From assembly GCA_023397655.1 (NCBI GenBank), contig JAEWTW010000025.1, forward strand, positions 1 through 64,000: a stretch of 64,000 nucleotides of DNA. Reading direction: 5' to 3'. The notes beneath the pieces were generated by a model, which had not been told where the DNA came from, searched no databases, and saw only the letters and a program-made list of their open reading frames with translations. Both the position numbers and the translations under genes were made by a program. Below are positions 34,536 through 41,284 of this stretch, in pieces. Within the stretch, counting starts at the first letter, position 1; each line of letters opens with the position of its first letter. This DNA is from Bacillota bacterium. Lineage in GTDB: Bacteria > Bacillota > Clostridia > Christensenellales > SZUA-584.

Positions 34536-35011
34536 TCAGTACCCTCCTTAATGTGCAATAAGTCGAACGTGATCAGACACCCGTCCACACAGACCGACAG
34601 GCCGCAGCGGGCGCGATACAGTTCCAAGGCGCGGACTGTGAACTCATCCGTAACGCCCAGGTACTCCGCGAGCTCCCAGCGGCTCCGTACACCTGCCCGC
34701 CACGCCGCGACGATGGAGGACAAGGGTATGAGCGCGTTGGCCGCCCACGCTACCGCACGGCGTTCGTACATAGCGGCCACGGGAGCCGGGGCGGTGAACA
34801 GATTGATGGGGGTGGTGTGATAGTGCCCCAGCTCCTCGGCCAGTACGGTCACGCGCTCAGGGGACGTTTCAAGCGCGTTACTCAGTGTGATGGCGTGGAA
34901 ATCGTCATGCGAAAAATACAGACCCTTAATCGGGTCGGGGAGATCAGTGGTGTAGAGTTTGATCTTACGGTCAGCCGCGTGCTGTTCGAGTGACTCAAAG
35001 AGTGATAGCAT
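34508..35011 (-). CDS. ImmA/IrrE-like metallopeptidase
   Basis: A 167-residue protein of the ImmA/IrrE family. The zinc-site helix is VLAEELGHYHT: Glu and His of the E-x-x-H half are kept (EELGH), while the first His is replaced by Ala or Glu as in some phage relatives, so activity is likely but not certain. A C-terminal helix-turn-helix-like part (LAEYLGVTDEFTVRALELYRARCG) follows. In ICEBs1 and similar elements ImmA cuts the XRE repressor to start excision; the repressor here (35,820) also lacks its own protease domain. Expression appears guarded by a LexA-type box and a hairpin at its start. Confidence 0.8.
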   Translation of the reverse strand: MLSLFESLEQHAADRKIKLYTTDLPDPIKGLYFSHDDFHAITLSNALETSPERVTVLAEELGHYHTTPINLFTAPAPVAAMYERRAVAWAANALIPLSSIVAAWRAGVRSRWELAEYLGVTDEFTVRALELYRARCGLSVCVDGCLITFDLLHIKEGTEWLQSEDIN

Positions 35012-35015
35012 GTTG

Positions 35016-35072
35016 CGGACACCTCAAAGCAATAGAACTTATGTTCTTGTATTGTAGACATTGAGGTGTCCG
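35016..35072 (-). promoter_or_regulatory. LexA-type box, -10 element and SD-sequestering hairpin before the ImmA-like gene
   Basis: GAACTTATGTTC (35035-35046) fits the Gram-positive SOS box GAACn4GTTC. On the reverse strand it follows TACAAT (35056-35051), so LexA would sit on the start of transcription. CGGACACCTCAA (35016-35027) and TTGAGGTGTCCG (35061-35072) are perfect 12-bp complements; on the RNA the arm near the gene contains GAGGTG, the likely ribosome binding site 8 nt before the ATG at 35011. Confidence 0.65.
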
Positions 35073-35083
35073 AAAAATGGGAT

Positions 35084-35809
35084 TTATTCTGTAACCGGAA
35101 CGATGTTCGCTCTTTTTACTTCCAGATACTCACCATTGTAGACAGTAACATAAACGTTATCGTTAAAATTCTCATTGGCGATTATTGAATCAAGAACGCC
35201 GCGCGAATCTTCCAACCTTGCCATGTATGATGAACCGCCTATACTTTCAAGCCGGTATTCACCTTCCGGCAGCATTGTGCCGATTTTGTACGTACCGGGA
35301 CCATAGGTGCCGTCTTCACGTAGACCGACGCGGTTTATCGAGTCGAGATTGTCTTCAATGTATTCGTTCAGCGAAAAGATGCCGCCTCTTTTGACCGTTA
35401 GATACTCGCCGTCTTCTACTGTGACAAGGGTAAACGTATCGACGTTTCCGTTGTTAACGATACTGTTCAATTCACCGGATGAATCAGAGGCGACCTCGTA
35501 ATAACAACTCGCACCCGCTGCATATATGACATATTCGTCCGCAACTAGGTCAGCTCCGATTTTGTAAGTGCCGGCTCCATAAGTTGGGAATTGCGCTGTT
35601 GGCTTAGGAGTTTCAGAAGCAGCAGGCTCCGCTTTAGCCGCCTCGTTATCCTCGGGTGCTTCTACTATCTGCATATTGGATTGCGCAGCCTGATTGGTGG
35701 TCGTAAGCGTGCCGCCATTGGCAAGAACGATGATTAAGAATATAAGTCCGAGGGCTACCAGTGACCATACCGCGATTAGCAGAATAAAAAGCTTGCGGCT
35801 TAACTTCAT
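35084..35809 (-). CDS. membrane-anchored protein with duplicated beta domain
   Basis: A 241-residue protein with one N-terminal membrane span (LFILLIAVWSLVALGLIFL) and the bulk outside. After an Ala/Glu/Pro linker it has two repeats of about 75 residues, each opening with Y-G-x-G-T-Y-K-I-G and closing with a Y-L-x-V-K-R-x-x-I segment: YGAGTYKIGADLVADEY and YGPGTYKIGTMLPEGEYRL. This repeat is found in many surface or secreted Bacillota proteins of unknown role. AGGGG precedes the ATG at 35809. It lies between repressor and ImmA-like gene, so it is made in the lysogen and is a good candidate for a lysogenic conversion or superinfection-exclusion protein. Confidence 0.72.
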   Translation of the reverse strand: MKLSRKLFILLIAVWSLVALGLIFLIIVLANGGTLTTTNQAAQSNMQIVEAPEDNEAAKAEPAASETPKPTAQFPTYGAGTYKIGADLVADEYVIYAAGASCYYEVASDSSGELNSIVNNGNVDTFTLVTVEDGEYLTVKRGGIFSLNEYIEDNLDSINRVGLREDGTYGPGTYKIGTMLPEGEYRLESIGGSSYMARLEDSRGVLDSIIANENFNDNVYVTVYNGEYLEVKRANIVPVTE

Positions 35810-35819
35810 ACGTATACCC

Positions 35820-36143
35820 CTATTCCTTTTTGGATTTTCTATATTCCTCCAACAAGTATAACTTATAGCTTTCAAGTTTTTCAAGCACTTCCGGCGGGAG
35901 GTCTTCATACGGTACGGTGGAGCTGGCCGCGAAAACCTCACCAGGGCGGCGAATATCGGAGCGTCCGAGGAGATAGTCAGTCGAGGTTTCGAAAAAATCA
36001 CAAAGAAAATTCATGCTGTCCTGGTCTATCTCATGGACTCCTCTTTCCCAATTGGAAAGTGTGCCTTGTGATACATTCAGCATTTTCGCTAAGTCGATCT
36101 GCTTAATTTTCTTTTCTTGCCGAAGCTCAACTAATCTATTCAT
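35820..36143 (-). CDS. XRE-family phage repressor
   Basis: A 107-residue lysogeny repressor. The helix-turn-helix is KIKQIDLAKMLNVSQGTLSNWERG near residues 13-36, followed by the typical STDYLLGR and a short acidic helical tail for dimerisation. There is no S24 protease domain, so it cannot self-cleave. No ribosome binding site precedes ATG 36143 or GTG 36152, and the predicted promoter would start the RNA at about 36,151, so the message is almost leaderless. Operator 1 overlaps its own promoter, implying autoregulation. Confidence 0.88.
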   Translation of the reverse strand: MNRLVELRQEKKIKQIDLAKMLNVSQGTLSNWERGVHEIDQDSMNFLCDFFETSTDYLLGRSDIRRPGEVFAASSTVPYEDLPPEVLEKLESYKLYLLEEYRKSKKE

Positions 36144-36157
36144 ATTAATCACATATT

Positions 36158-36185
36158 AGTATAGCTAATATCCTTTCACTGTAAA
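36158..36185 (-). promoter_or_regulatory. leftward lysogeny promoter
   Basis: Reverse strand TTTACA (36,185-36,180), 16-nt spacer, TATACT (36,163-36,158); the start of transcription falls near 36,151, next to the repressor start codon. Confidence 0.68.
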
Positions 36186-36223
36186 TACATATTAGAAAAT
36201 CAAATAAATACGCTAAAAAGGTA

Positions 36224-36252
36224 TTGACATATTAGAAAAACTAATGTAATGT
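36224..36252 (+). promoter_or_regulatory. rightward early promoter
   Basis: TTGACA (36,224-36,229), 17-nt spacer, TAATGT (36,247-36,252). It drives the Cro-like gene and the early operon and is covered by operators 3 and 4. Confidence 0.75.
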
Positions 36253-36295
36253 CATATTAGAAATTCTAATATACAATCACTGAAAGGACATAATC

Positions 36296-36493
36296 ATGAA
36301 ATTGCGCCAGATACGCGAATCGAAAAATTTAAGCCAATCAGAACTGGCAAACAAAATGGGCGTTGATCAATCGGCAGTGGCGCAATGGGAAACCAACCGC
36401 ACCATGCCGACTTATTCAAACCTCATTAAATTGTGCAAGGTTCTCGGGTGCTCGATCTCCGAGCTGACCGAAAGCGCAGAAGAGATCGCTTAA
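36296..36493 (+). CDS. Cro-like XRE regulator
   Basis: A 65-residue helix-turn-helix protein (NLSQSELANKMGVDQSAVAQWETN), divergent from the repressor. Single-domain XRE proteins in this place act as Cro and shut off repressor synthesis. GAAAGGA at 36,282-36,288 precedes the ATG. First gene of the rightward early operon, under the O3/O4 promoter. Confidence 0.85.
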   Translation: MKLRQIRESKNLSQSELANKMGVDQSAVAQWETNRTMPTYSNLIKLCKVLGCSISELTESAEEIA

Positions 36494-36507
36494 AGGAGAT
36501 CACCACG

Positions 36508-36714
36508 ATGCCCATTACGTTACCGCTCGAATCGACAATCATACTGCGCAAAGACGGCAGCTCGTCCGTCCAGCACACCACGCTTGTGAGCGGTGAAGCG
36601 GGACAGGCTTTCGTTGAGGCATCCGTGGAGCTGATGGGCGGCAGCGTGAACGATCTGGTCAAAGCCGTGGACGAAGCGGCGAAAAACGAGAACGGGAGGA
36701 CGGCGGTAGTATGA
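36508..36714 (+). CDS. early phage protein, unknown
   Basis: A 68-residue soluble protein starting MPITLPLESTIILRKDG, with AAAGGAG 10 nt upstream. The C-terminal half (GGSVNDLVKAVDEAAKNEN) is helical. No family recognised. Its stop overlaps the next start (ATGA). Confidence 0.65.
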   Translation: MPITLPLESTIILRKDGSSSVQHTTLVSGEAGQAFVEASVELMGGSVNDLVKAVDEAAKNENGRTAVV

Positions 36715-36896
36715 GCACAAGACTGGACGGCATAAAGGCCATGACTGCCGAGCAGATCGCAAAGACCATTTACGAGTACGACATCACGGACGATTTCTGC
36801 AAAGGCGACTGCCGCGAAGCCAACAGCGAGGCTATGAACCCCGAAAAGGAAAGCTGTATCGCCTGTTGTGTGAAGTGGCTGAACGAGGAGGCCTAA
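36711..36896 (+). CDS. early phage protein with cysteine pairs
   Basis: A 61-residue protein with FCKGDCREA and CIACCVKWLNEE, giving a C-x3-C ... C-x2-CC pattern that could bind one metal ion. ATGA overlap with the preceding gene. Similar short Cys proteins are common in clostridial phage early regions; function unknown. Confidence 0.65.
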   Translation: MSTRLDGIKAMTAEQIAKTIYEYDITDDFCKGDCREANSEAMNPEKESCIACCVKWLNEEA

Positions 36897-36899
36897 CCC

Positions 36900-37073
36900 A
36901 TGAACCCTATGACGCAAGCCTATCACATGGGGCGCACCGCCTGCTGGCACGGAAAGCACATGATCGACGATACCAAGTTCGGGTATCTGATGCAGACGGT
37001 CGGCCCGTTTCGCGGCCTGAGGCTGATGATCAGCTGGCGGCGTGGGTGGAGAGACGCAGCGAGGTGCAGATGA
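36900..37073 (+). CDS. early phage protein, basic, unknown
   Basis: A 57-residue ORF beginning MNPMTQAYHMGRTACWHGK with GAGGAG 9 nt upstream. It ends in a very basic tail (WRRGWRDAARCR) and overlaps the next ATG. Function unknown. Confidence 0.5.
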   Translation: MNPMTQAYHMGRTACWHGKHMIDDTKFGYLMQTVGPFRGLRLMISWRRGWRDAARCR

Positions 37074-37357
37074 TGCCTGTGACGGTAAGAATGCCTGGTT
37101 GGCCGGTAGCGGTTGTCGATACGCCCGATGAACAGGTTGCCAGAAGGAAGCAGGAGAAGGCTTTCCGATTGAGCCAGCCTGTGCTCTATGAAACCGCACA
37201 CCGGGGTTTACCTGCACGGATTCGCGGAAGTCTGATTGACGGAGAACTTTGCGGTTACGCCTGCGAGTGGTTATGTCAAGGCATATGGCGTGAAATACTG
37301 AGCGCCGAGGTAAGAGCGGCAATGAAGGAAGAGTTTGAACGTGAGAGGTGCAGATGA
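37070..37357 (+). CDS. early phage protein, unknown
   Basis: A 95-residue protein starting MMPVTVRMPGWPVAVVDTP. A helix-rich C-terminus (WREILSAEVRAAMKEEFERE) follows two cysteines. GCGAGGTG precedes the ATG, which overlaps the upstream stop. A longer frame from 36,866 runs through the genes above and is not used. Confidence 0.55.
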   Translation: MMPVTVRMPGWPVAVVDTPDEQVARRKQEKAFRLSQPVLYETAHRGLPARIRGSLIDGELCGYACEWLCQGIWREILSAEVRAAMKEEFERERCR

Positions 37358-37482
37358 TGGAAGGCAAGATGCTGGTGGACTTCGTTACATGGATCGCCGT
37401 GCTGATAATCGCGTTTGCGGTGTTCATGGGTGTGCTGGTGGTGATGGAGAGACCGAGAGGGAGGAGGCATAAACGTGGTTAA
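37354..37482 (+). CDS. small phage membrane protein
   Basis: A 42-residue protein made of one hydrophobic span (about residues 8-32) and a basic tail (RPRGRRHKRG), so the C-terminus should stay in the cytoplasm. GAGAGGTG precedes it, and it overlaps both neighbours. Function unknown. Confidence 0.55.
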   Translation: MMEGKMLVDFVTWIAVLIIAFAVFMGVLVVMERPRGRRHKRG

Positions 37483-37633
37483 AAGACAGTGCCCCAGCTG
37501 CGGAAGTGTTCAATACTCGGCAGCGGCAGAAAGGACTTGGACTTGCAAATGCGGTCATATCCTTTCATCAAAACTCAATCAACCCGCCGAAAAAAGGAAA
37601 GCGCGGCTGCAGTCCGCGCATGTGAGGGGTTGA
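37475..37633 (+). CDS. small zinc-ribbon phage protein
   Basis: A 52-residue protein starting at GTG 37475 with GGGAGGAGG upstream. CPSCG and CKCG form a C-x2-C ... C-x-C zinc ribbon; the rest is basic. It could bind nucleic acid or RNA polymerase. It starts within the end of the membrane-protein gene. Confidence 0.58.
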   Translation: MVKRQCPSCGSVQYSAAAERTWTCKCGHILSSKLNQPAEKRKARLQSAHVRG

Positions 37634-37691
37634 AGTGAGGGGGAGATTCATTACCCCTAATATATCACAGAGGAGAGGAGGTGACAGGCTA

Positions 37692-38090
37692 ATGGGAGGT
37701 GCAACAAAGATGAAAACGGCGCGGCTCATGACCGCTTTTACACGCATACAGGCCGCTGACCGTCTTTTCATCAGTGAAAGCACTTTGAAGCGTATCGAGA
37801 ACGGCGTGCAGACAGCCAGCCGTGAGGTGGAGCAGGCAGCCGCTGAGCTGTATGGGGCGCCGTGGGTCGCGAACCCGCTGGTGCCGGATGATTACAAGCC
37901 CGGGCCCCGAACACAGGCGGTGCTCAACTACTACAGCAAGCGCCGCAACGTCGAGAGGATCATGCCGCTGATGGAAAGCATTCTCGCAGACGGGATAGTC
38001 GATACGACAGAAAAAACAGATTTCGATTTCTGCATGCAGGTTGTCGGCGATGAGCGAAAAGCAAGCGCCGATCTGCTGTATGCGAGATAA
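37692..38090 (+). CDS. XRE-type helix-turn-helix phage protein
   Basis: A 132-residue protein with an N-terminal helix-turn-helix (RIQAADRLFISESTLKRIENG) in which the usual first helix is shortened. The C-terminal half (RNVERIMPLMESILADGIV) is helical. Start 37692 has a perfect GGAGGTGA 7 nt upstream; ATG 37710 with its own GGAGGTG is an alternative. Likely an early regulator of phage genes. Confidence 0.7.
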   Translation: MGGATKMKTARLMTAFTRIQAADRLFISESTLKRIENGVQTASREVEQAAAELYGAPWVANPLVPDDYKPGPRTQAVLNYYSKRRNVERIMPLMESILADGIVDTTEKTDFDFCMQVVGDERKASADLLYAR

Positions 38091-38101
38091 GGAGGGGCAG
38101 C

Positions 38102-38239
38102 GTGAACAAAGCGACCAGAAAAATGACACTCGGTTATCTGAGTGTGATGTACAAGGAACTCGGCATCGTGACGGAGCTAAACGACGGACAGATTACCGGG
38201 TTCAAAAGGGAAAAGAAAAAAGACGCCATGAGCGCCTAA
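38102..38239 (+). CDS. early phage protein, unknown
   Basis: A 45-residue ORF starting at GTG 38102 behind AAGGAGGGG. The sequence MNKATRKMTLGYLSVMYKEL is followed by a basic Lys-rich tail. Function unknown. Confidence 0.5.
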   Translation: MNKATRKMTLGYLSVMYKELGIVTELNDGQITGFKREKKKDAMSA

Positions 38240-38351
38240 GCAATTTATCAAGATCAGTATAACACACCCCATGAACGGACGCAAGCCCGGCAAAACGAAC
38301 ATCGAGGAAAAAATCGGGGAGCCAGCCGGGCGGCTCCTCTTTGGAGGACAC

Positions 38352-38618
38352 ATGGACAATTCATATTCTACGGCAAAACTACCTGATACGCTTGAAGAGA
38401 TCGTTATTTTATCGGATTGCCTTTTATCACTTAGAGTTTGCGCGGCTATACCCCCAGAGCGCGAATCTGAGCTGCCAGAAAAAATATTTGCAAAGATCGG
38501 CGGAAACGGAACTGAGGCGGGTCTTTGGAACCTAGTCGATTACAACAAGCATCCGGAGGCATCTCCGACTCCATGCAATGACTATAAAGGCAGATGGCAC
38601 TACGTACTGTTTGCTTAA
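38352..38618 (+). CDS. early phage protein, unknown
   Basis: An 88-residue acidic protein starting at ATG 38352 with TTGGAGG 5 nt upstream. A short GGAGCC/GGCTCC hairpin at 38,318-38,337 lies just before and could slow transcription or translation. An upstream in-frame ATG at 38271 lacks a ribosome binding site. It contains LPDTLEEIVILSDCLLSL and ends HYVLFA. No family recognised. Confidence 0.5.
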   Translation: MDNSYSTAKLPDTLEEIVILSDCLLSLRVCAAIPPERESELPEKIFAKIGGNGTEAGLWNLVDYNKHPEASPTPCNDYKGRWHYVLFA

Positions 38619-38633
38619 AGAGGAGGCCAACCA

Positions 38634-39011
38634 ATGCCAGCCACAGCACTCGCAGTCAACTCAAAGCACATAGGAGATGCCTTCGAGCAGCGGTTTCTCA
38701 ATCATTGCAAGGTGCGCGGCTTGTACGTCCAGCAGATGCCCGCAACGGTCGGATTCGATTTCCTGATCGGTGTGGACGGGCTATTGCCGGTGGAGCTGAA
38801 GTACGTTGTCGGCGGCAAGCTGCGGCTCAAGCACTTCACGCCGATTGAGCGAATCGTCGCAGAGGAAATGACGGAGAAGGGTCTGCCGTACACAATAGCG
38901 TTCCCGCTGTTTGACTGCATCGGGCGCGTGACGTGGGGCGAGATACGCGAGCAGCTGATGGCTGGGGGCGTGATGCTGGACAACCCGAAATGGGTTTGGG
39001 AGGAGTTATGA
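38634..39011 (+). CDS. PD-(D/E)XK nuclease-like phage protein
   Basis: A 125-residue protein with the outline of a small restriction-like or Holliday-resolvase-like nuclease: GDAFEQRFLNHCKVRG (helix with Glu), then GFDFLIGVDGLLPVELKYV, giving D-x(11-12)-E-x-K, then a helix with the RIVAEEMTEKG end. GAGGAGG precedes the ATG. It probably acts in phage recombination or replication. Confidence 0.6.
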   Translation: MPATALAVNSKHIGDAFEQRFLNHCKVRGLYVQQMPATVGFDFLIGVDGLLPVELKYVVGGKLRLKHFTPIERIVAEEMTEKGLPYTIAFPLFDCIGRVTWGEIREQLMAGGVMLDNPKWVWEEL

Positions 39012-39214
39012 GCCGCCAATACTGGACCTGCCCTGAGTGTAAAGCCAATTTGGATTTTGGAGAAAGCTGTGATTGCTATAAAGAATCAATTAGAGGAGGA
39101 GAAAATGAAACAGATTACCCTGTACGCCAAAGAGTACAACGAAATAATGAAAGCCATGAAATCGGTCGTTTCCAAAGACCAATACCGGCTTTACCTAGCA
39201 GGCGTGTATCTTGA
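39008..39214 (+). CDS. small zinc-finger phage protein
   Basis: A 68-residue ORF whose first 35 residues hold CPECK and ESCDCY (C-x2-C ... C-x-C), typical of short phage zinc proteins. The ATG overlaps the upstream TGA. The C-terminal half overlaps the next gene by 110 nt in another frame, which is unusual; the conserved part may end earlier in relatives. Confidence 0.5.
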   Translation: MSRQYWTCPECKANLDFGESCDCYKESIRGGENETDYPVRQRVQRNNESHEIGRFQRPIPALPSRRVS

Positions 39215-39701
39215 GGTCGAAGAAACGACCGCTCGCTTTACCGGACTGAACGGGTTTGTCATGACGCATGTGGTGCTACCACATAACGGCGACAAGGTGG
39301 CGGAGCCTTGGAGCGTGATCATGCCGGTGATGCCCGTCAAGGCGCTGCCCAAGGCGATGATCACGATCACCGTAGACGATGATCTGGTCACCGTGAAAAA
39401 TGTGTACACCGGGGAGGCCGTGACACAGCCGTTAATCAAAGACGATTACATGAAATACCGTCAATTAATCTCCGAACCAGTGAAGGAGCACTGCATCTAC
39501 ATGGACGCCCGAAACCTCAGAAACGCACTAGAAGCTGCTGGGCTGTGCGACCAATCTCTAATCCGCCTATCCTTCAATACTGAATCGCAGATCGGGCCCA
39601 TCCTGCTCAAAGGTTGCGGCTCAGACGGAACGCTTTATTACACAGGTATCATAATGCCCGTGAAGCCGAAAGACGGCGAATACACGGCGCACGCAATATA
39701 A
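39105..39701 (+). CDS. sliding-clamp-like phage protein
   Basis: A 198-residue beta-rich protein. It resembles a shortened DnaN clamp: alternating strands such as VYLEVEETTARFTGLNGFVMTHVVL (split around residue 40), MITITVDDDLVTVKN, and a C-terminal end GTLYYTGIIMPVKPK like the closing strand of bacterial clamps (YVIMPMRL). It is two thirds the length of DnaN, so two domains per subunit are expected. Start 39105 has GAGGAGGAG upstream. Its place before a phage DNA polymerase gene supports a processivity role. The family call is by pattern only. Confidence 0.5.
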   Translation: MKQITLYAKEYNEIMKAMKSVVSKDQYRLYLAGVYLEVEETTARFTGLNGFVMTHVVLPHNGDKVAEPWSVIMPVMPVKALPKAMITITVDDDLVTVKNVYTGEAVTQPLIKDDYMKYRQLISEPVKEHCIYMDARNLRNALEAAGLCDQSLIRLSFNTESQIGPILLKGCGSDGTLYYTGIIMPVKPKDGEYTAHAI

Positions 39702-39716
39702 GAGGAGGAGAAACAC

Positions 39717-40109
39717 ATGAACAAGATCACGATCACAATTGAAGCCCCGGAGCTGGTTGCCGCTCTCAACAGTTTCGCCGCGGCGCTGACCGGGCAGAAC
39801 AAAGCTGTGACAATCACGCAGCCTGCTGCACCGGCAGCGCCTGCGGCTCCCGTCACACCTGCAGCGCCCATAGCGCCGCCCGTAGCACCGCCTGTGGCCC
39901 CCGTGGCTCCTGCCGCACCTGTAGTAACGCCGCCCGAGTACACACAGGATCAGCTGGTACATGCAGCGACGCCGCTGATCGACGCAGGAAGGCAAGCGGA
40001 TCTGATCGCGCTGCTGGCGCAGTTCGGTGTGCAGTCGATGATGCAGCTGCCCAAAGAACAGTACGGCGCGTTCGCAACGGGGCTGCGCGGCATGGGGGCG
40101 AGGATATGA
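39717..40109 (+). CDS. phage protein with Ala/Pro-rich linker
   Basis: A 130-residue protein. The N-terminal 30 residues form a beta strand and helix (KITITIEAPELVAALNSFAAAL), then an Ala/Pro linker (about 35-75), then a helical domain (QLVHAATPLIDAGRQADLIALLAQFG). It lies just before DUF2800 and DUF2815 genes, as in many Bacillota phages, and probably joins the replication complex. GAGGAGGAG precedes the ATG. Unknown function. Confidence 0.68.
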   Translation: MNKITITIEAPELVAALNSFAAALTGQNKAVTITQPAAPAAPAAPVTPAAPIAPPVAPPVAPVAPAAPVVTPPEYTQDQLVHAATPLIDAGRQADLIALLAQFGVQSMMQLPKEQYGAFATGLRGMGARI

Positions 40110-41257
40110 GTGCCCACGCCAAACTGTCGGCCAGCGGGTCGCACAAATGGCTGAACTGTCCGCCGTCTGCCTGCCTCGAGGCGCAGTTCCCCGAGAGCAC
40201 CAGCGAGTACGCGGAGGAGGGGCGTCTGGCGCACTCCATCGGCGAGCTGAAGCTGCGCAAGCATTTCGCGCCGATGGGTCCCCGGACATTCACCGCGGAG
40301 CTCAAGAAGCTGCAGGCGAGTCCGCTCTATAACCCGGAGATGCTGGAGCACACGGACAAGTATCTCGAGTTCGTGCAGGCCAAGGCGCACGGGTTCAGCA
40401 GTCCGCCGTACGTGATCATGGAGCGCCGGCTGGATTACTCCCACGTTGCGCCTGAGGGCTTCGGCACGGGCGACTGTCTTATCATCGGCGGGTCGGTGCT
40501 GTACGTGATCGATCTCAAGTACGGCAAGGGCGTGGCAGTAGACGCTGAGGCCAACCCGCAGATGATGCTGTACGCGCTGGGGGCGCTCAAGGAATACGCG
40601 CTGCTGTATGCCATCGACACCGTGCGTCTTTGCATCGTGCAACCGAGGCTGGGTGAGCCCAGCGAGTGGGAGATACCAGCCGCGGCGCTGATGGAGTGGG
40701 GAGAGAGTATCAAGCCGGTGGCGCAGATGGCGTTCGAAGGCAAGGGCGAGTTCTGTGCGGGGGAGTGGTGCCGGTTCTGCCGGGCGAAAGCGCAGTGCCG
40801 CGCCCGCAGCAACAACATGACGGCGCTTGAAGCGTTCAGCGGCATGAAGCCCCCGCTGATCAGCAACGATGAGGTCGGCAGCATACTGCGCCGTGCCCAG
40901 ACGCTCAAAGCGTGGGTGTCCGATCTCGAAGAGTATGCCCTGTCTGCATTGCTGCAGGGCGAAACGATCCTCGGCTGGAAGGCGGTCGAGGGCAGGAGCA
41001 ACCGGCAATTTGCCGACACCGACACCGCGTTCAAGCTGCTGACCAACGCAGGATACGACGAGGCGCTATTGTATGAGCGCAAACCGATCACACTGACAGC
41101 CGTGGAAAAGCTGACCGGCAAACCGAAATTTAATGAACTGCTGAGCGGGCAAGTCATTAAGCCGCCGGGCAAACCGACACTCGCACCCGAAACCGACAAG
41201 CGTGAAGCCGTAACCAACAAAACGACCGCCGAAGAAGCATTCGGCAAAGCGAGCTAA
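40106..41257 (+). CDS. DUF2800 protein, Cas4/RecB-like nuclease
   Basis: A 383-residue member of DUF2800. It begins HAKLSASGSHKWLNCPPSACLE and shows the PD-(D/E)XK layout: a His in GRLAHSIGELKLRK, Asp in GTGDCLIIGGSVLYVIDLKYGKG (D-x(11)-D-x-K), and a C-terminal cysteine group CRFCRAKAQCRARS that with an earlier Cys could hold an iron-sulfur cluster as in AddB/Cas4. It probably processes DNA ends in phage recombination together with DUF2815. ATGA overlap with the gene before. Confidence 0.85.
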   Translation: MSAHAKLSASGSHKWLNCPPSACLEAQFPESTSEYAEEGRLAHSIGELKLRKHFAPMGPRTFTAELKKLQASPLYNPEMLEHTDKYLEFVQAKAHGFSSPPYVIMERRLDYSHVAPEGFGTGDCLIIGGSVLYVIDLKYGKGVAVDAEANPQMMLYALGALKEYALLYAIDTVRLCIVQPRLGEPSEWEIPAAALMEWGESIKPVAQMAFEGKGEFCAGEWCRFCRAKAQCRARSNNMTALEAFSGMKPPLISNDEVGSILRRAQTLKAWVSDLEEYALSALLQGETILGWKAVEGRSNRQFADTDTAFKLLTNAGYDEALLYERKPITLTAVEKLTGKPKFNELLSGQVIKPPGKPTLAPETDKREAVTNKTTAEEAFGKAS

Positions 41258-41284
41258 AATTTAAGCGAAAGAGGTAAAACGAAA

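Larger units (their letters stand above)
36153..36272. promoter_or_regulatory. four repressor operators (7-5-7 palindromes)
   Basis: Sites of the form ATATTAGn5CTAATAT: O1 36,153-36,171 (exact), O2 36,189-36,207 (left half only good), O3 36,229-36,247 (CTAATGT at right), O4 36,254-36,272 (exact). O3 lies between -35 and -10 of the rightward promoter and O4 just after it; O1 covers the -10 of the leftward promoter. They are the obvious binding sites of the two XRE proteins on either side. Confidence 0.85.

Noticed and set aside
34485..34820. Plus-strand ORFs opposite the ImmA-like gene
   Set aside because: The reverse-strand genes have good ribosome binding sites and family motifs; the plus frames have neither.
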